A stretch of 42,784 nucleotides of DNA from a virus, in the IMG/VR virus record IMGVR_UViG_3300010413_000069, positions 1-42,784 of that record. The stretch is one strand, 5' to 3'. Below the pieces are notes generated by a model. That model was not told where the DNA came from. It ran no database searches and saw only the letters and a list, made by a program, of their open reading frames with translations. Position 1 is the first letter of the stretch, and every line of letters starts with the position of its first letter. The translations under genes and the position numbers were made by a program. Shown one piece after another: positions 1 to 7,399 of this stretch.

Positions 1-42
1 CCCAAAAATTTCCCCGGGGGGTCATATTTTGAGAACAATTCC

Positions 43-119
43 GGAAGGGACGCTAAGTATTCTTAAATTTTATCCTTTATCTCCCGAAGTGTATTTAAGA
101 ATTTCTTATCGTCTCTTTC
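43..119 (+). promoter_or_regulatory. Long imperfect hairpin in the tail-fibre leader
   Basis: The core is a perfect 10-base inverted repeat, ATTCTTAAAT (59-68) and ATTTAAGAAT (93-102). It extends outward through TAAG/CTTA and then GGAAGGGACG (43-52) against 110-119 with two G-U pairs. The total is about 24 base pairs with one bulge and one mismatch. The loop (69-92) contains CCTTT and TATCTCC; the latter is complementary to GGAGATA at 141-147, the ribosome binding site of the tail-fibre gene. This suggests a leader that could mask translation. A pure RNA-stability role is equally possible. Function is inferred only from pairing. Confidence 0.55.
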
Positions 120-151
120 AAAGTTGTTCTCTATATGAAAGGAGATATTTT

Positions 152-1090
152 ATGCCAGTAGTTTCAAAAGCAACATTAAAAACATATTTCGAAGATGGTG
201 ACGTTCCTAGTGAATCGAATTACATAGATCTTATCGATACAATGGGGGATATGAATAAGTCTGTATTCGATGCAAATAGTAATAATATTGTTGATAACTC
301 AGAGGCACTTGGTGGGGTTGCTGCTGCAAATTATTTACAAAGAGTTTCAGCTAATAGACCTGGTGTTTCAAGACTTTATCGAGATGATAGTGACTCTGGT
401 TATTATGTTCGTCATTATTGGACGGGAAGTCATTGGTATCTTCAAGGTTTTTTGAGTGGATCATATCATGGTGGATGCAGAGTTGCTTATGCAGATTTAG
501 CGGCAGCTGTTGCTTGGGCTGATATTACTGGAAAACCATCGACGTTTCCTCCAAGCGCTCATACTCATGCTGGAACAGATATAACTAGTCAAGTAGGACA
601 AGCGGCTAATGCTGATACATTAGATACATACCATGCAAGTTCATTTTATCGTTTAAATACTAATATGGCAACAAGTGGTTATATAGATACATCAAGTTAT
701 GTAGATGCTGCTGGCGGATTTAGAGTTAGTGGTTCAGTTATTGGTGGACTAGTGATGTATAGCACATCAACTTTTAAGACAAGCGCTAGTTATGATGGCG
801 ATTCTATTGTTGTAGGTGCTTATACTTTAACTCCCGCAATGTTTGGATATCCTTCTACAGCTAAAGCTTTATATGTTCTTTTATCAGCTCAAGGAGTTGG
901 AGGTTCTGGTTGGGCGGGAATAAATAATCTTAGTAGTAGTTATAATTTTCCAGTTTATACTGAAACGGTTAGCGGAGTATATAGAACAGTTCAGGGAATT
1001 ACTCATTTAGATGGAAGTGGAAACATGATACTTCGTGTTGGTACAGTTACAGCACTTATTCATGTACAGGTTTGGGGATACTTTATTTAG
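152..1090 (+). CDS. Tail fibre / receptor-binding protein
   Basis: This 312-residue protein most likely forms a trimeric tail fibre that contacts the host surface. The start is ATG at 152, preceded by GAAAGGAG; upstream in-frame TTG codons lack such a site. The N-terminal part (MPVVSKATLKTYFEDGDVP) looks like a virion-attachment segment. A central stretch has the ADITGKPSTFPPSAHTHAG and ADTLDTYHASSFY repeats common in phage collar and fibre proteins. The C-terminal 130 residues are rich in Gly, Ser, Thr and Tyr and end with a beta-strand pattern (TALIHVQVWGYFI), like a fibre head domain. It is followed at once by a small gene whose binding site overlaps its stop. Host specificity cannot be read from the sequence. 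Confidence 0.8.
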   Translation: MPVVSKATLKTYFEDGDVPSESNYIDLIDTMGDMNKSVFDANSNNIVDNSEALGGVAAANYLQRVSANRPGVSRLYRDDSDSGYYVRHYWTGSHWYLQGFLSGSYHGGCRVAYADLAAAVAWADITGKPSTFPPSAHTHAGTDITSQVGQAANADTLDTYHASSFYRLNTNMATSGYIDTSSYVDAAGGFRVSGSVIGGLVMYSTSTFKTSASYDGDSIVVGAYTLTPAMFGYPSTAKALYVLLSAQGVGGSGWAGINNLSSSYNFPVYTETVSGVYRTVQGITHLDGSGNMILRVGTVTALIHVQVWGYFI

Positions 1091-1098
1091 GAGAAATT

Positions 1099-1383
1099 AT
1101 GGCAAGAACAATTATATTAGAAAATTGTGAGCATGAAATTCTCACGGTTGATATACCTAATGAGAATGTTACAGTTCCTTTTAAACTTCTCGATGCTGAT
1201 GGAAAAACATGGATGATTGGAACTGCTATATTCTGGAGAGAGATTCCAGAACTTCGAGATCCTGAAGGTAATTTGTTACCAACTCCAGAAGAATGGTTTC
1301 AAATTCCATTGGCGTATTTACAAGATTTAGCAGATATGACTAATGATATCCATACGGCATTAGTATCTAGATTTTTGACTTAA
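1099..1383 (+). CDS. Small conserved-looking protein next to tail fibre, unknown function
   Basis: This protein has 94 residues. The start is ATG at 1099 with TTAGGAGAA just upstream, so the binding site overlaps the stop codon of the fibre gene and the two are probably translationally coupled. The sequence is acidic, with a beta-rich first half (TIILENCEHEILTVDIP) and a helical end (LAYLQDLADMTNDIHTALV). I see no signal peptide, membrane segment or catalytic motif. Position between fibre and lysin suggests a fibre accessory, chaperone or small virion protein. I do not recognise the family. Confidence 0.7.
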   Translation: MARTIILENCEHEILTVDIPNENVTVPFKLLDADGKTWMIGTAIFWREIPELRDPEGNLLPTPEEWFQIPLAYLQDLADMTNDIHTALVSRFLT

Positions 1384-1392
1384 AATCAATAT

Positions 1393-1510
1393 CAAGCACT
1401 TTTGCAAGAGGCATTAATACTTATAATTTGTTGTCTGGGTGGACGACTTCTCCTTTCAAGAGCCTTCTTATAGGTTTTAAAAGTATTAATGTCTCTCTCA
1501 AAAGTGCTTG
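1393..1510 (+). promoter_or_regulatory. 30-bp-arm imperfect hairpin with anti-Shine-Dalgarno loop
   Basis: Bases 1393-1422 and 1481-1510 are inverted repeats matching at 27 of 30 positions, separated by 58 bases. The loop carries TTCTCCTTTC (1448-1457), an exact complement of GAAAGGAGAA (1533-1542), the ribosome binding site of the lysin gene. The complementarity of the wider loop segment 1448-1465 to 32242-32259 is 18 of 18 bases, and 1448-1462 pairs fully with 24834-24848; both are leaders of other phage genes. The element could be a translational switch for the lysin, a small antisense RNA, or an invertible segment. No promoter was recognised directly upstream. Confidence 0.6.
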
Positions 1511-1551
1511 TAAAATATTATAAAAGTAATTCGAAAGGAGAAAAAAGTATT

Positions 1552-2547
1552 ATGGAAATCGGTTATTTTATTTGGAAACTATCAGCAATGCCAGCAGATC
1601 CTATGGATTTGGTAGCAATTTGCAAGCAATATGGTATTAAACGTCTTGCTATTAAGGTTTTAGACGCTCATTATAAATGGAATGTTCCTTCCGGTGACAA
1701 ACCATTAATGAGTTACATCGATGTTTTACGAGTTAATGATATTATAGTTGAAGGATGGGGTTATCATTACCCAGAACAACCTGGTTTGCAGGGCGATGCG
1801 ATTGAAGAACGTCGTGATAAACTTGATTTAGATACTTATCATCTAAATGTTGAAGGAGAATGGAAGCAACCTTATGGTATGGCTAAAGCCGCTGAAGCAA
1901 TTATGGAAAAACAAAAGGTTAATGGCTTTGAAATTCTTCTTTGTTCTTATCGGTATCCAAGTTTGCATTCTCAATTACCATTCGATAAGTTTATGAATCA
2001 TCCAGCAATGGACGGTGCGTCTCCTCAAGTTTATTGGGCTGGAAAACATAATCCTGTTGATCAATTAAATGATTGTTTGGTAGAATATTCAGCTTGGGGA
2101 AAACCAGTTTATCCAATAGGTTCAACATTTGGAGCAAGTTTTAAAGTTAAACAATCAGATGATAGTTATGAATGGGTTTATTGGGAAGCAACTCCGGCAG
2201 ATGTTTCAGCTTTTCGTCAAGGAGCTGCTAGAGCAAATATTAATAAGATTTATTACTGGTCACTTGACTGGATTCTTAGTAAGAAACGATTTGATCTTCT
2301 TCAGGCGGCGACTGGCATTAATGTTTCTCAACCTCCTACTATTCCTCCAATTGAAAAAGATGTTCTTCGTGTTACAAATTGTCTTTGGGTTAATGGAAGA
2401 AGTGAACCTACATCTTCAGAAGATAATAGAGTTGTTGTGGTTAGAGCTGGTCAACCAGTTACCAATAATAAAATTCAAAATGGAAGTTGGTATAGTGTTG
2501 GACTCGGTCCGATTCAGTGTTGGATCCATGGCGATTATTTGGAATAA
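1552..2547 (+). CDS. Lysin: glycosidase-like TIM barrel plus SH3b domain
   Basis: This 331-residue protein probably cleaves peptidoglycan sugars, as the endolysin or a virion-borne wall hydrolase. I place the start at ATG 1552, after TCGAAAGGAGAAAAAAG. An earlier in-frame ATG at 1489 lies inside the hairpin arm and has no binding site. Residues 1-250 look like a (beta/alpha)8 glycosidase: IKVLD strand, GWGYHYPEQ, LNVEGEW with an acidic pair in a GH25-like position, SPQVYWAG, KIYYWSLDW. Residues about 272-331 resemble a bacterial SH3 wall-binding domain (LRVTNCLWVNGRSEP...CWIHGDYLE). No signal peptide is visible, consistent with holin-dependent release. The holin gene is about 22 kb away. Exact glycosidase family is uncertain. 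Confidence 0.72.
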   Translation: MEIGYFIWKLSAMPADPMDLVAICKQYGIKRLAIKVLDAHYKWNVPSGDKPLMSYIDVLRVNDIIVEGWGYHYPEQPGLQGDAIEERRDKLDLDTYHLNVEGEWKQPYGMAKAAEAIMEKQKVNGFEILLCSYRYPSLHSQLPFDKFMNHPAMDGASPQVYWAGKHNPVDQLNDCLVEYSAWGKPVYPIGSTFGASFKVKQSDDSYEWVYWEATPADVSAFRQGAARANINKIYYWSLDWILSKKRFDLLQAATGINVSQPPTIPPIEKDVLRVTNCLWVNGRSEPTSSEDNRVVVVRAGQPVTNNKIQNGSWYSVGLGPIQCWIHGDYLE

Positions 2548-2558
2548 AGGATTATCTA

Positions 2559-2903
2559 ATGGCTGCGACCAAGAGAAAACCTAGAAAGCCGAAACCAGCT
2601 ACAACTGCGGAAGCTAGAGAGAATCAACTGATCGCAGCAGCTGTTGATTTGGCTGAAAAGCAAATCTCTGAAGGTACAGCATCGGCACAAGTCATTACAC
2701 ATTTCTTGAGACTTGGTACCGCCAAAGAGCGATTGGAAAGGGAGAAGCTAGCTGCCGAGCATAAGCTTCTCCTAGCTCGTGTAGATGCTCTTGACAGTAA
2801 TAAAGAAATTCAAAAGATGTATGCCGAGGCTTTAAAAGCTATACGTCTTTACGGCGGTAACTCGGAGGAGGAGGAACAATATCCAGATGACTCCGATGAT
2901 TAA
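2559..2903 (+). CDS. Probable small terminase subunit
   Basis: This 114-residue, mostly helical protein starts at ATG 2559 (AAAGGA upstream). It has a basic N-terminus (MAATKRKPRKPKPATT), two helical blocks (ENQLIAAAVDLAEKQI and AQVITHFLRLGTAKERLERE) and a long charged helix reaching an acidic tail (EEEEQYPDDSDD). The pattern AVDLAEKQxxEGTASAQVITHFLxLG is, from memory, shared by phage proteins encoded just before HNH and terminase genes and often taken as TerS. Its inferred role is to recognise packaging DNA and regulate the large subunit. The coding end overlaps the HNH gene by 17 bases. The assignment relies heavily on position. Confidence 0.6.
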   Translation: MAATKRKPRKPKPATTAEARENQLIAAAVDLAEKQISEGTASAQVITHFLRLGTAKERLEREKLAAEHKLLLARVDALDSNKEIQKMYAEALKAIRLYGGNSEEEEQYPDDSDD

Positions 2904-3306
2904 ATCCTACAGGGAGTTGCGACGTATAAAAACATTTGAAGAGCGATATGAGTATTTAAGATTAGTTGGATCTGTTGGAAAAGAAACTTTTGGATTTGAT
3001 AGGTACCTTAATCAAATGCTTTATAGATCTAGACGATGGTCTAATATTCGCAATGAAGTTATTATACGAGATGAAGCATGTGATTTAGGTGTTCCAGGTT
3101 ATGACATTATCAGTAGAATTGTCATTCATCATATGAATCCTATTACTTTAGAAGACATTGAAGAAGCTCGAGATGAAGTATTTGATCCAGAGTATTTGAT
3201 TTGTACAACTCATAGAACTCATATGGCTATTCATTATGGTGATGAATCTTTATTATACAAACTTCCACCAGAACGTCGACCTGGCGACACTATTCCCTGG
3301 AGATAA
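2887..3306 (+). CDS. HNH endonuclease
   Basis: This 139-residue protein contains an HNH nuclease core: RDEACDLGVPGYDI (about 58-71), IVIHHMNPITLEDI (about 77-90, the His-His pair) and a C-terminal TTHRTHMAIHYGDE segment (about 107-120). Such enzymes sit beside terminases in many cos-type phages and are known in some to assist end cleavage during packaging; that role here is inferred. GGAGGAGGAA upstream gives a good binding site for ATG 2887, and the gene overlaps the preceding one. A free-standing homing nuclease is the alternative, but the tight fit in the packaging operon argues against it. Confidence 0.82.
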   Translation: MTPMIKSYRELRRIKTFEERYEYLRLVGSVGKETFGFDRYLNQMLYRSRRWSNIRNEVIIRDEACDLGVPGYDIISRIVIHHMNPITLEDIEEARDEVFDPEYLICTTHRTHMAIHYGDESLLYKLPPERRPGDTIPWR

Positions 3307-3315
3307 GGAGTTTTT

Positions 3316-3666
3316 ATGGAGAGTATATTACTTACTATTAAGTCTTTGTTAGGGATTTCAAAAGAATATGATGGTTACGATCTAGATATTATTTTAGCTA
3401 TTAATACAGCCTTTACAACTTTGACTCAACTTGGCATAGGTCCTTCAGGTGGATATTCTATCGGTAGTTTGGACGATAAATGGGTTGATTTTTTTGGAGA
3501 TGTGCCTAATGCTCCAGCTATGGAAGCCATTAAAAGTTATATTTATCTTAAATCAAGGCTTTTATTTGATCCTCCAGGAAATTCATTTTTGGTAAATGCT
3601 ATTGATAATCAGTTATCCCAATTAGAGTGGCGTTTACAAGTTTTAAACGAGACTACATTAACATAA
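3316..3666 (+). CDS. Head-tail connector (gp6-like) protein
   Basis: This is a 116-residue helical protein with the hallmark segment DDKWVDFFGDVP followed by AIKSYIYLKSRLLFDPP and LEWRL, which I recognise from phage head-tail adaptor proteins of the HK97 gp6 type. It would form a ring under the portal to extend the DNA channel. The start ATG 3316 follows AAGGAG. Its place is unusual: it lies before the large terminase and portal, whereas such adaptors normally follow the capsid gene. Two other head-tail joining proteins sit at the usual place (9164-9776). Confidence 0.65.
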   Translation: MESILLTIKSLLGISKEYDGYDLDIILAINTAFTTLTQLGIGPSGGYSIGSLDDKWVDFFGDVPNAPAMEAIKSYIYLKSRLLFDPPGNSFLVNAIDNQLSQLEWRLQVLNETTLT

Positions 3667-3677
3667 GGACGGTATAT

Positions 3678-4007
3678 ATGAGTGATTTAAATGATATTTT
3701 ACAACATTATGGCGTCCTTGGTATGAAATGGGGTCGCAGAAAGAATCGTAGAACGTCTTCTGATTATAAAAAGACTCTTCCCTTAAGAAAAAAAAGCGCT
3801 AGTGAATTAAGTAATGAAGAATTGACAACGTTGAATAAACGTTTAAATCTTGAAAAACAATATAGTAGTTTAAATCCTTCTAGAGCTAAGCGAGGACAGG
3901 CTGCTGTTAAAAATGTTATGGCAGGAATTGGCGCTGTCGCGGCTACTGCCGGGGCTATTAAGGGACTAGTTGAAATCGGGAATAAATTGATGAAGGCTAA
4001 AGGATAA
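3678..4007 (+). CDS. HYG-motif small basic protein, possible capsid cargo
   Basis: This 109-residue protein starts at ATG 3678 (AAGGACGG upstream). Its N-terminus holds LQHYGVLGMKWGRRKNRR (about residues 7-24), a motif that recurs in many phage head-region proteins. The rest is basic and helical, with a Gly/Ala-rich segment (MAGIGAVAATAGAIKGLVEIG, about 82-102) that could insert in a membrane or pack against itself. The next gene starts with the same motif, so these are a tandem pair with divergent tails. A role as internal head protein or ejected protein is inferred from the motif, the composition and the position before the terminase. Confidence 0.65.
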   Translation: MSDLNDILQHYGVLGMKWGRRKNRRTSSDYKKTLPLRKKSASELSNEELTTLNKRLNLEKQYSSLNPSRAKRGQAAVKNVMAGIGAVAATAGAIKGLVEIGNKLMKAKG

Positions 4008-4010
4008 ACT

Positions 4011-4346
4011 ATGGCTAATCGATATTTAGAACATTACGGTGTTTTAGGAATGAAGTGGGGACGAAGGCGTTTAAGACAAGAAAGAGCAAGAGCTACTTTA
4101 AGAAAACGAGTTTTAACAGATAAAGATTATCGAAAAAGTATATATTTACATGATGCTGGTAAAAGCGCGGTTATTTCTGGTTTACTTACATTTGGTTTAA
4201 ACAAAGCTCTAGGTGTTTCCACAAGTTCATCAGCTAGTACGGCTGCTAAAGCTGCTGTCGCTGGCGCTGCTATATCTGCTGCATTAAATAAAATTGGTGA
4301 AATAGATTTAAGATTGATGGATGCCGCCGCAAAGAAAAAAGGATAA
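4011..4346 (+). CDS. Second HYG-motif small basic protein
   Basis: This 111-residue protein begins MANRYLEHYGVLGMKWGRRR, nearly the same first 20 residues as the previous gene product, then diverges. The first half is very rich in Arg and Lys (RQERARATLRKRVLTDKDYRK). The second half is Ala-rich and hydrophobic (TAAKAAVAGAAISAALNKIG). It begins three bases after the stop of its neighbour. Retention of only the N-terminal motif between the two suggests that the motif is a targeting or binding tag, perhaps for incorporation into the head. I know of no demonstrated function for it. Confidence 0.65.
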   Translation: MANRYLEHYGVLGMKWGRRRLRQERARATLRKRVLTDKDYRKSIYLHDAGKSAVISGLLTFGLNKALGVSTSSSASTAAKAAVAGAAISAALNKIGEIDLRLMDAAAKKKG

Positions 4347-4354
4347 TATTTTTT

Positions 4355-6100
4355 ATGACTCTATCAAACACGGCAACCCCAATTTATTACGGGGCTTTTC
4401 GTGACAAAGTCATAAGAGGTGAGATACCAGTTTGCAGAGAGATCTCTATGGAGATGAATCGTATAGATCAGCTTATTGCAAATCCTGGAATCTATTACGA
4501 TGATGAAGCTATAAATGGTTTCATTGCTTTTTGTGAAGAAGAACTCACTTTAACTGATGGTAGTAATCTAATTCTTTTAGATACTTTTAAATTATGGGCT
4601 GAACAAATTTTTGGATGGTATTACTTTGTAGAGAGAAGTGTGTATGTTCCTTCTAAATCTAATACTGGCGGACGTTATGTTCGTAAACGTATTAAGAAAC
4701 GGTTAATTAATAAACAGTATCTTATCGTTGCTCGAGGTGCTGCTAAATCTATGTATGGTTCTTGTATACAAAATTTCTTTTTAAATGTTGATACATCGAC
4801 AACACATCAGATTACTACAGCACCAACCATGAAGCAAGCTGAAGAAGTTATGTCTCCAATGCGAACTTCTATTATACGCGCGCGAGGACCACTTTTTAAG
4901 TTTTTAACGGAAGGTTCGTTACAAAATACTACTGGATCTAGGGCGAAACGACAAAAATTAGCATCCACTAAGAAAGGGATTGAGAATTTTCTTACTGGAT
5001 CATTGGTCGAGATACGTCCTATGTCTATTGATAAACTACAAGGTTTACGTCCTAAAGTATCTACAATTGATGAATGGCTATCGGGAGACATCAGAGAAGA
5101 CGTTGTCGGTGCGATAGAGCAAGGAGCATCTAAGTTAGACGACTATCTTATTGTCGCGATGAGTTCCGAAGGAACAGTTCGTAATAGTAGTGGCGATACA
5201 ATCAAAATGGAACTTATGGACATCCTTAAAGGAGAATACATAAATCCTCATGTATCTATCTGGCATTATAAACTGGATGAAATTGAAGAAGTAGCAGATC
5301 CTAGTACCTGGTTGAAAGCAAATCCTAATCTTGGAAGGACTGTTACATACGAAACTTATCAACTTGATGTAGAAAGAGCAGAACAAGTTCCTGCGGCGAG
5401 GAACGACATCTTAGCGAAACGATTTGGTATACCTATGGAAGGTTATACATATTTCTTTACTTATGAAGAGACACTACCTCATAGACGTAGAGATTTCTGG
5501 CAGCTTCCATGCGCTCTTGGTGCCGATCTTTCTCAAGGAGACGACTTCTGTGCTTTTACTTTTCTCTTTCCTTTAGCAAATGGTTCTTTTGGAATTAAAA
5601 CTCGATGTTATATATCCTCTGTAACTCTTAGAAAACTACCAGGAGCAATGCGATATAAGTATGAACAATTTATAAACGAGACAAGTTTGCAAGTTCTTGA
5701 ATGCACAGTTCTTGATATGATGGAGGTATATGACGATTTAGACAATTTTATTATTGATCTAGGATACGACGTGCGTTGCCTCGGATTTGATCCATACAAT
5801 GCAAAAGAGTTTGTTGAACGTTGGGAAAGAGAGAATGGTCCATATGGTATCGAAAAGGTAATTCAGGGTGCTAAAACTGAATCAGTTCCCTTGGGTGAAC
5901 TCAAGAAATTAGCAGAAGAAAGAATGCTAATCTTTGATCAAGAGTTAATGAGTTATGCAATGGGAAATGCTATTACTTTAGAAGATACTAATGGGAATCG
6001 AAAGCTTTTGAAGAAGCGATATGAACAAAAAATCGATCCTGTTGCAGCAATGATGGACGCCTACGTTTCTTATAAGCTAACTAAGGAAGCTTTTGAATAA
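4355..6100 (+). CDS. terL: Terminase large subunit
   Basis: This 581-residue packaging motor has an N-terminal ATPase and a C-terminal RNase H-like nuclease. The Walker A-like segment is ARGAAKSMYGS (about residues 126-136), the variant form usual for large terminases. The Walker B-like motif is VSTIDEW (about 235-241). Nuclease acidic residues are seen in ALGADLSQGDDFCAF (about 386-400), LGFDPYNAK (about 475-483) and the late MMDAYVSYK (about 565-573). Length is typical. It acts at the portal, cutting concatemers and pumping DNA with ATP. It follows the HYG-motif pair and precedes the portal. Similarity to HK97-like terminases is my judgement from motif layout. Confidence 0.93.
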   Translation: MTLSNTATPIYYGAFRDKVIRGEIPVCREISMEMNRIDQLIANPGIYYDDEAINGFIAFCEEELTLTDGSNLILLDTFKLWAEQIFGWYYFVERSVYVPSKSNTGGRYVRKRIKKRLINKQYLIVARGAAKSMYGSCIQNFFLNVDTSTTHQITTAPTMKQAEEVMSPMRTSIIRARGPLFKFLTEGSLQNTTGSRAKRQKLASTKKGIENFLTGSLVEIRPMSIDKLQGLRPKVSTIDEWLSGDIREDVVGAIEQGASKLDDYLIVAMSSEGTVRNSSGDTIKMELMDILKGEYINPHVSIWHYKLDEIEEVADPSTWLKANPNLGRTVTYETYQLDVERAEQVPAARNDILAKRFGIPMEGYTYFFTYEETLPHRRRDFWQLPCALGADLSQGDDFCAFTFLFPLANGSFGIKTRCYISSVTLRKLPGAMRYKYEQFINETSLQVLECTVLDMMEVYDDLDNFIIDLGYDVRCLGFDPYNAKEFVERWERENGPYGIEKVIQGAKTESVPLGELKKLAEERMLIFDQELMSYAMGNAITLEDTNGNRKLLKKRYEQKIDPVAAMMDAYVSYKLTKEAFE

Positions 6101-6130
6101 AATTTAAATAAGGAAAGGAGGCGATGCATA

Positions 6131-7399
6131 GTGCCAGATTCATTTCTAGATAGATTAAGAAATGCTTGGAACGTTTTTCGTTATGGCGATAGAATAGTTA
6201 AATCACAAGAATTAGGACCTGGTTCTGGTTCAAGACAGGATAGATGGTTTTACTTTTTCGGAGCCGAGCGTACAATCATTTCGTCAATATTTACTAGAAT
6301 AGGTATCGATGTTGCAGCAGTTCCTATTCGACATGTACGTACAGATGCAAATAATAATTTTAAAGAAGTAGTTCAATCCGGACTAAATAATTGTCTTACG
6401 TTAGAAGCGAATATTGACCAATCGGGAAGAGATTTTATACAAGATGTAGTCATGTCCTTATGCGATGAAGGCGCGGTTGCTATTGTTCCTGTAGATACAA
6501 CATTAAATCCTAATGTTTCAGGTTCTTACGATATCATAACGATGCGCACTGGCAAAATTACACAGTGGTTTCCAGAACACGTAGAAGTTGATTTGTATAA
6601 TCAAGCTATAGGACAAAAGCAACGAATAACTTTATCAAAAAGAATGGTTGCTATCGTTTCTAATCCTCTTTATGACGTTATGAATGGTCCTAATTCCACA
6701 TTAAAACGTCTCACAACAAAACTTAATCTTTTAGACGTTATAGACAATCAAAGTGGTTCTGGAAAATTAGATTTAATTGTACAGTTACCGTATGTAATAA
6801 AAACAGCTGCAAGACAGGCACAAGCTGATTTAAGAAAGGCAGACATTGAAACGCAATTACAAGATTCTAAGTATGGTATTGCTTATATTGATGGTACAGA
6901 ACGTATTACTCAATTAAATAGACCTGCTGAGAATAATTTAATGGCGCAAATCGAATACTTAACTAGAATGCTATATAGCCAGTTGGGTTTAACCGAGGAA
7001 GTTTTTAATGGTACTGCCGATGAAGCAGCTATGATAAATTATTATAATCGTACTGTTGAGCCTATTCTTGGAGCTATTACTGATAGTATGAAAAGGGTGT
7101 TTTTGACTAAAACTGCTAGATCACAACATCAATCTATTATGGCTATTAGAGATCCTTTTAGGCTTGCGCCAGTGTCTCAAATAGCTGATATCGCAGACAA
7201 GTTTACAAGAAATGAAATCATGTCTTCGAATGAAATACGATCTGTTGTTGGTTTGCAGCCGAGTGAAGATCCGAAAGCTGATGAATTAAGAAATAAGAAT
7301 ATTAATCAGCCAGATGCTGAAACTCCTAACAAGGATCTAGTCAAAGAACCCGTCGTAAAAATTCAAAATGGAAGGAGTAATGGAAATTATGCCGAATAA
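6131..7399 (+). CDS. Portal protein
   Basis: This 422-residue protein starts with GTG at 6131, chosen because AGGAAAGGAGG lies nine bases upstream; a nearby ATG at 6124 is out of frame and closes quickly. Sequence features fit an HK97-type portal: RTIISSIFTRIGIDVAAVPI near the start, EVDLYNQAIGQKQRITL, LLDVIDNQSGSGKLDLIVQLP, a helical stem (LMAQIEYLTRMLYSQLGLTEEVFNGTADE) and a C-terminal crown with SNEIRSVVGLQPSEDPKAD. It would form the dodecameric ring through which DNA enters and leaves the head. The last bases overlap the capsid fusion gene. Confidence 0.9.
   Translation: MPDSFLDRLRNAWNVFRYGDRIVKSQELGPGSGSRQDRWFYFFGAERTIISSIFTRIGIDVAAVPIRHVRTDANNNFKEVVQSGLNNCLTLEANIDQSGRDFIQDVVMSLCDEGAVAIVPVDTTLNPNVSGSYDIITMRTGKITQWFPEHVEVDLYNQAIGQKQRITLSKRMVAIVSNPLYDVMNGPNSTLKRLTTKLNLLDVIDNQSGSGKLDLIVQLPYVIKTAARQAQADLRKADIETQLQDSKYGIAYIDGTERITQLNRPAENNLMAQIEYLTRMLYSQLGLTEEVFNGTADEAAMINYYNRTVEPILGAITDSMKRVFLTKTARSQHQSIMAIRDPFRLAPVSQIADIADKFTRNEIMSSNEIRSVVGLQPSEDPKADELRNKNINQPDAETPNKDLVKEPVVKIQNGRSNGNYAE

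Noticed and set aside
1393-1510. Inverted repeats as a miniature transposable element
   Set aside because: No target-site duplication flanks the arms, no second copy is seen, and the interior has meaningful complementarity to a ribosome binding site instead.
4807-5091. Reverse-strand ORF opposite the terminase gene, and similar reverse ORFs elsewhere
   Set aside because: All lie fully opposite clear genes, lack ribosome binding sites and have no recognisable protein features.
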